A stretch of 11,014 nt of DNA, taken from the NCBI GenBank assembly GCA_026014845.1, contig JAOZHM010000057.1, forward strand, positions 1 through 11,014. The letters are read 5' to 3'. Numbering within the stretch: position 1 is the stretch's first letter; every line of letters starts with the position of its first letter. Below the pieces are notes generated by a model that did no database searches, was not told the DNA's origin, and saw nothing but the letters and a program-made list of their open reading frames with translations. Shown in pieces: positions 6,914 to 11,014 of the stretch. The position numbers and the translations under genes were made by a program. Origin of the DNA: Candidatus Bathyarchaeota archaeon. Lineage in GTDB: Archaea; Thermoproteota; Bathyarchaeia; Bathyarchaeales; Bathycorpusculaceae.

Positions 6914-8350
6914 TTGCAGCACCCGAAAACCATAATCTCCAAGGAAGTTCTTGAAAGACTTCTAGATGTTGAAAAACTCAAATACTGTTATGAATGTGGC
7001 ATCTGCACAGCAAGCTGCCCAATAACAGAATTATTAGGCAAGGACTACAATCCAAGGGGACTCCTCGAAAAGATCTTCTTGAACCCCGAGAACGTTTTGG
7101 CTTCAGACGAGCTTTGGCTCTGCGCCTGGTGTTATCGCTGCCATAAACGTTGCCCCCAAGCCCTAAAACTCCCTGAAATATTTCTGTTCATGCGAAAAAT
7201 CGCCAAAGAACACGGATACACACAGCCATTTGAAGAAGCTCTGCAAAAAATTGTGGAAAATATTCCCCTCCCACTAGTAACCACATTAGTTTGCTTCCAT
7301 CCTGAACGTGCCGGATTAGACAAGGAAAAGGTATTAGAGAAAATCGAACAGATACGTGAAAAGCTTTCAAAGGCGAAAAAAGGAAGGATGCCCGTAAAGA
7401 GTGTCGAGGGAAAAGTTGCAATTATAGGTTCTGGACCAGCCGGGCTCACGGTTGCGTATGAATTAAGCCGGAAAGGATATGACGTCACAATTTTTGAAGC
7501 CCTTCCAGAACTAGGCGGAATGTTAAGAAAATGCATACCAGAACATCGCCTACCGAAACAGGTTTTAAACAAAGAAATTCAAGCCATAAAAGACTTGGGC
7601 GCGAAAATAAAAACTAACGTGACAGTTGGCAAAGACCTGAATTTTAACGATTTATCGAAGGAAGAGCACAAAGCCATTTTCATCGGCGCAGGCGCCCACA
7701 AAAGCCAAAAACTAAAAATTGAGGGCGGAGAGTTGAAGGGTGTAGTTCACGCCCTAGACTTCTTGTGGAATGTAAATTGTGGCAAAACAATGGAAATTGG
7801 AAAAAACATTCTTGTAATTGGCGGTGGAAACGTCGCATTAGATGCTGCAAAAACCGCTTTGAGACTCGGAGGAAACGAAGCAACTGTTTTATATCGTAGG
7901 TCAACGGAGGAGATGCCTGCAAACCCGTGGGAGGTTAAAGAGACAGAAGATAAAGGTGTAAAAATCGAATTTTTAGTTGCGCCCAAAAAGATTTTGGGAC
8001 AAAATGGAAAAGCTTCGGGCGTTGAATGTGTCCGCATGGAATTAGGTGAACTGGACGAGACTGGAAGAAGAAAACCAACCCCGATGGAAGGCTCAGAATT
8101 TACGCGAAAAACAGACATGGTGATACTTGCGATAGGCGAAGCCCCAAACCTAGAGTTTTTACCAAAAGAAATCGAGTTAAATGAAAATGGCACAGTCTGG
8201 GTTAATCCAATAACTATGGAAACAAGCCTGCCAGGAGTATTTGCAGGAGGAGACGCCGTAACAGGACCAGCAACAGTAATCGAAGCAATCCAAGCTGGAA
8301 AACGCGCCGCAGAATCAATTGAAAATTACTTAAAATCTTCAGGAGGATAA
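6914..8350 (+). CDS. HdrC-like iron-sulfur domain fused to a GltD-like FAD/NAD(P) oxidoreductase
   Basis: The protein has 478 residues if it starts at TTG-6914. The frame opens further upstream to 6830, but that extension covers a TATA box and has no conserved features. The N-terminal part (about 20-110) carries two four-cysteine motifs: C25xxC28xxC31xxxC35P and C70xxC73xxC76xxxC80P. The second lies in LWLCAWCYRCHKRCP, very like HdrC of heterodisulfide reductase, and should bind two [4Fe-4S] clusters. After a helical linker comes a GltD-type flavoprotein: FAD motif IIGSGPAGL (G172, G174, G177), the PEHRLPKQ segment, a second Rossmann motif VIGGGNVALDAA (from about G303) for NAD(P)H followed by YRRS, and the FAD-closing FAGGDAVTGP (about 443-452). 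It likely moves electrons between NAD(P)H and iron-sulfur partners rather than making glutamate, as no large glutamate synthase subunit is present. It precedes hdrA by 4 bases and overlaps its SD. The architecture is clear; the partner and direction are inference. Confidence 0.88.
   Translation: MQHPKTIISKEVLERLLDVEKLKYCYECGICTASCPITELLGKDYNPRGLLEKIFLNPENVLASDELWLCAWCYRCHKRCPQALKLPEIFLFMRKIAKEHGYTQPFEEALQKIVENIPLPLVTTLVCFHPERAGLDKEKVLEKIEQIREKLSKAKKGRMPVKSVEGKVAIIGSGPAGLTVAYELSRKGYDVTIFEALPELGGMLRKCIPEHRLPKQVLNKEIQAIKDLGAKIKTNVTVGKDLNFNDLSKEEHKAIFIGAGAHKSQKLKIEGGELKGVVHALDFLWNVNCGKTMEIGKNILVIGGGNVALDAAKTALRLGGNEATVLYRRSTEEMPANPWEVKETEDKGVKIEFLVAPKKILGQNGKASGVECVRMELGELDETGRRKPTPMEGSEFTRKTDMVILAIGEAPNLEFLPKEIELNENGTVWVNPITMETSLPGVFAGGDAVTGPATVIEAIQAGKRAAESIENYLKSSGG
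8341..8346 (+). promoter_or_regulatory. Shine-Dalgarno site of hdrA
   Basis: AGGAGG sits in the last codons of the upstream gene, 8 bases before the ATG at 8355. It confirms the hdrA start and tight operon organisation. Confidence 0.7.
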
Positions 8351-8354
8351 CACA

Positions 8355-10790
8355 ATGACGGAGAAGAAACCTTCAGAACCTAAAAAAAGTGAAGAAATCC
8401 GTATCGGAGTTTATGTTTGCCACTGTGGTTTAAACATTGCTGGTTCTGTAGACTGCGAAGAAGTTGCAAAATTCGCTGAGACCCTTCCCCACGTTGTTTT
8501 AGCCAAAGACAACCGATACACATGCTCGGATCAAGGACAAGAACTGATAAAAAACGACATCAAAGAACATGAACTCAACCGCGTAGTAGTCGCATCCTGT
8601 TCCCCAAGGCTTCATGAACCAACATTCAGAAAAACATGCGAAGAAGCTGGACTAAACAAGTACCTCTTCGAAATGGCAAACATACGCGAACAGTGCAGCT
8701 GGGTTCATCTACACGACCGAAAAGCAGCCACGGAAAAAGCGAAAGACCTTGTGAAAATGGCAGTAGCCAAAGCTGCCTTGCTCGAGCCCGCAGAAGAAAT
8801 TGAAGTTCCGATAATTCGCAAAGCGCTAGTCATAGGAGGTGGAGTAGCGGGCATTCAAGCCGCTTTAGACCTCGCCGACACTGGCTACAAAGTGTATTTG
8901 GTTGAGAAGGAACCAAGCATTGGCGGAAGAATGGCCCAAATAGACAAAACCTTTCCAACAATGGACTGTTCCATCTGCATCCTTGCTCCTAAAATGTCTG
9001 ATGTGGGACACCATTCAAACATTGAACTACTAACCAACAGCGAAGTCCTCGACGTTAAAGGATACATTGGCAATTTTCATGTTAAAGTACTGAAAAAACC
9101 ACGTTACGTCACAGACGACTGCACTGCTTGTGGGGAATGTGTAGAAGTCTGTCCAGTCATTGCTCCAAACGAATTCGATGTAGGCTTAGCCATAAGACAC
9201 GCCATATACACACCCTTCGCTCAAGCAGTCTCATCCGCATACATAATCGACATGAACCTATGCCTTAACAAAGAAAAAATAATCGTGTGCGACAAATGCT
9301 TAAAAGCTTGCGAAAGGCAAGCCATAAACTTCGAAATGAAACCGGAAACCATAGAACTTGAAGTAGGCACAGTAATAGTGGCAACAGGCGCAGACGTATT
9401 CGACCCTTCATCGCTACCAAAATATGGATACGGCAAATATCCAAACGTAATCACATCACTTGAATTTGAAAGACTAATCAACGCTGGCGGGCCTTCAGGT
9501 GGACACCTGATAAGGCCTAGCGACATGCAGATCCCCAAACGCGTTGCATTCATCCAATGTGTGGGTTCCCGCTCCGAAAAAAGCGGAAGATTATACTGCA
9601 GTAACGTTTGCTGCATGAACACGATCAAAGATAGCTTGCTGATTAAGGAGCACTGGCCTGAAACCGAAATCCACGTTTTCTACATTGACATACGAGCGTA
9701 TGGAAAAGGCTTCGAAGACCTCTACATAAGAGCAAGAAAAGAAGGCGTCAAGTTCATCCGAGGGCTTCCAGCAGAAATAATAGAGGACAGAAAAACGTGT
9801 AATCTCTGGCTTATTGGAGAGAACACTCTCCAAAAGAAATTGTACGAAGTAAACGTTGACATGGCGATCCTTTCCATAGGCCTAGAGCCGAGAAAAGACA
9901 GCAAAATCATACAGCGTTTGCTAACACTTTCCAGAACACAAGACGGATTTTTCATGGAAGCACATCCAAAACTAAGACCAGTAGACGCTGCCACAGGCGG
10001 AATATTCTTTGCTGGCTGTGCTGAAGGTCCTAAAGATATAAAGGACAGTGTAACGCAAGCAAGTGCAGCCGCAGCCCGCGCAGGCATATTAATGGCTAAG
10101 GGAAAAGTAACCGTAGAAGCCATCACACCCGTTTTTAACCCTGAAAAGTGTAAGGCTTGTGGACTTTGCGTAAAAGTTTGCCCCTACAACGCCATAACCT
10201 TAAACGAGGAATTAAAGCGAATCAAGATTATAGAGGCTGCGTGCGGAGGATGCGGAACATGCGCGGCAGAATGTCCTTTCGATGCCTTAACCCAAAACCA
10301 TTTCACCGATAAACAAATCTTCGCACAAATAGACGCTGTAACAGAGCACAATGCAGAAAAGAAGATTGTTGCTTTTTGTTGCAACTGGTGTGCTTATGCT
10401 GGTGCAGACTTTGCAGGAGTTAGCAGGATGCAATATCCGCCAAACGTGCGCATAATAAGAACCATGTGTTCTGGACGTGTAAGTCCGAAATTCATCGAGC
10501 GAGCATTCGCAAGAGGAGCTGCAACCGTTTTAGTAGCAGGTTGCCACCCAGGAGACTGCCATTACATAAATGCCAATGAACATACACAAAAGCGTGTGGA
10601 ACGTTTTTGGAAGAAAATGGAACAGAATGGATTAAACGAGGAAAGACTGCAATTGCTATGGGCCTCAGCGGCGGAAGGCGAAAGATTCGCTTCAAAAATA
10701 CGGGAAATGCAAGCAACAGTAGAAAAAATTGCACCAGAGGAAATAGAGACGGCCAAAAGGGTTTTTGAAAAGGCTTTGGGCGGGGTTTAA
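8355..10790 (+). CDS. hdrA: HdrA-type FAD/iron-sulfur subunit fused to an MvhD domain
   Basis: This 811-residue protein is the electron-bifurcating flavin subunit of heterodisulfide reductase-type complexes with MvhD at its C-terminus. The order is: N-terminal HdrA domain with VCHCG (C22, C24) and ASCSPRLHEPTFR; FAD-binding Rossmann motif GGGVAG (161-166); the HdrA signature KTFPTMDCSICILAPKM; an inserted ferredoxin domain starting C256xxC259xxC262xxxC266P; a further Cys cluster near VCDKCLKACE; FAD-domain return with GIFFAGCAEGPKD; a C-terminal ferredoxin pair at C599xxC602xxC605xxxC609 and C630xxC633xxC636xxxC640; then the MvhD domain with FCCNWC (C675, C676, C679), CSGR (C705) and GCHPGDCHY (C730, C735), expected to bind a [2Fe-2S] cluster. 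In methanogens MvhD links HdrA to a hydrogenase or formate dehydrogenase; here it may link to another donor. No frameshift is seen. It lies between an HdrC-GltD fusion and a KorD-like ferredoxin gene, with gaps of 4 and 2 bases. Confidence 0.93.
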   Translation: MTEKKPSEPKKSEEIRIGVYVCHCGLNIAGSVDCEEVAKFAETLPHVVLAKDNRYTCSDQGQELIKNDIKEHELNRVVVASCSPRLHEPTFRKTCEEAGLNKYLFEMANIREQCSWVHLHDRKAATEKAKDLVKMAVAKAALLEPAEEIEVPIIRKALVIGGGVAGIQAALDLADTGYKVYLVEKEPSIGGRMAQIDKTFPTMDCSICILAPKMSDVGHHSNIELLTNSEVLDVKGYIGNFHVKVLKKPRYVTDDCTACGECVEVCPVIAPNEFDVGLAIRHAIYTPFAQAVSSAYIIDMNLCLNKEKIIVCDKCLKACERQAINFEMKPETIELEVGTVIVATGADVFDPSSLPKYGYGKYPNVITSLEFERLINAGGPSGGHLIRPSDMQIPKRVAFIQCVGSRSEKSGRLYCSNVCCMNTIKDSLLIKEHWPETEIHVFYIDIRAYGKGFEDLYIRARKEGVKFIRGLPAEIIEDRKTCNLWLIGENTLQKKLYEVNVDMAILSIGLEPRKDSKIIQRLLTLSRTQDGFFMEAHPKLRPVDAATGGIFFAGCAEGPKDIKDSVTQASAAAARAGILMAKGKVTVEAITPVFNPEKCKACGLCVKVCPYNAITLNEELKRIKIIEAACGGCGTCAAECPFDALTQNHFTDKQIFAQIDAVTEHNAEKKIVAFCCNWCAYAGADFAGVSRMQYPPNVRIIRTMCSGRVSPKFIERAFARGAATVLVAGCHPGDCHYINANEHTQKRVERFWKKMEQNGLNEERLQLLWASAAEGERFASKIREMQATVEKIAPEEIETAKRVFEKALGGV

Positions 10791-10792
10791 CT

Positions 10793-11014
10793 ATGCCTGT
10801 GAGAATCTGGCGCACACCACTGGACATTGAAAAGGTAAAACGTCCAAAAGCGGAAATCCACATAATTAAAAATCAGTGTAAAGGATGCGGCTTTTGCATA
10901 CATTTTTGTCCAAAAAAAGTGCTCGAAGAATCGGAAGAAATAAATGAGAGAGGAGTTCATCCTCCAAGGGTCGTTGATGAGAGCAAATGTGTTCTCTGCA
11001 GCTTTTGTACATCA
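10793..11014 (+). CDS. korD: 2-oxoacid:ferredoxin oxidoreductase delta subunit (KorD-like ferredoxin), 3' end cut by window
   Basis: An ATG 2 bases after the hdrA stop opens a frame of 74 codons that continues past the right edge. It starts MPVRIWRTPLD. A first [4Fe-4S] motif is C29xxC32xxC35xxxC39P; the second begins at C66xxC69xxC72 and is cut before its last Cys. Between them, ERGVHPPRVVD matches the pattern NEKGYHPPxVVD typical of the small ferredoxin (delta) subunit of 2-oxoglutarate and other 2-oxoacid:ferredoxin oxidoreductases. In known enzymes it carries electrons from the thiamine-diphosphate catalytic subunits to ferredoxin. The other subunits would be expected just downstream, outside the window. 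A weak G-rich stretch before the ATG could serve as SD. The gene might instead encode a dedicated ferredoxin serving HdrA; the family fit makes a KorD-type role more likely. Confidence 0.8.
   Translation, partial: MPVRIWRTPLDIEKVKRPKAEIHIIKNQCKGCGFCIHFCPKKVLEESEEINERGVHPPRVVDESKCVLCSFCTS

Noticed and set aside
7132..8193. Several long minus-strand frames opposite the HdrC-GltD gene.
   Set aside because: They are antisense shadows; the plus-strand frame has intact cofactor motifs throughout.
6914..8350. Calling this gene glutamate synthase small subunit.
   Set aside because: No large subunit is nearby, the N-terminal clusters look HdrC-like, and the operon partners are HdrA and KorD-like.

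Overview
The window looks archaeal. Archaeal-type TATA boxes lie upstream of genes (clearest at about 6869-6878), TTG and GTG starts follow strong GGAGG Shine-Dalgarno (SD) motifs, and the gene families are typical of anaerobic archaea: HdrA fused to MvhD, an HdrC-GltD fusion, and the small ferredoxin subunit of a 2-oxoacid:ferredoxin oxidoreductase. Composition is moderately AT-rich by eye. An uncultured TACK-type lineage such as Bathyarchaeia would fit, but that placement is inference; no rRNA or other taxonomic marker is present. I see no insertion sequence, CRISPR array or phage gene.

The left half (1-5057) is read leftward. A divergent intergenic region is followed by a tight three-gene operon: a 2,4-diaminopentanoate dehydrogenase-like NAD(P) oxidoreductase, then hydantoinase/oxoprolinase family subunits A and B, with gaps of 10 and 2 bases. 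Beyond it, after about 76 bases, another leftward gene begins and runs off the left edge. The operon suggests ATP-dependent processing of a cyclic amide, lactam or ketone-like compound linked to amino-acid-type metabolism, with unknown substrate.

The intergenic region 5058-5335 separates the two transcription directions. It holds a likely TATA box for the rightward malate dehydrogenase gene, a weaker candidate for the leftward operon, and a short tRNA-like remnant (5147-5192).

The right half (5336-11014) is read rightward. Malate dehydrogenase overlaps a small flavodoxin/WrbA-like FMN protein. A 172-base gap with a small hairpin and a strong TATA box leads to a redox operon: an HdrC-GltD-type fusion flavoprotein, an HdrA-MvhD fusion, and a ferredoxin-type delta subunit (KorD-like) cut by the right edge. 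Spacings are 4 and 2 bases. Together these suggest a soluble flavin/iron-sulfur complex passing electrons between reduced ferredoxin, NAD(P)H and a further partner, linked to 2-oxoacid oxidation. Malate dehydrogenase next door fits a partial TCA pathway. No HdrB and no hydrogenase catalytic subunit are visible, so the terminal electron partner is the main open question.
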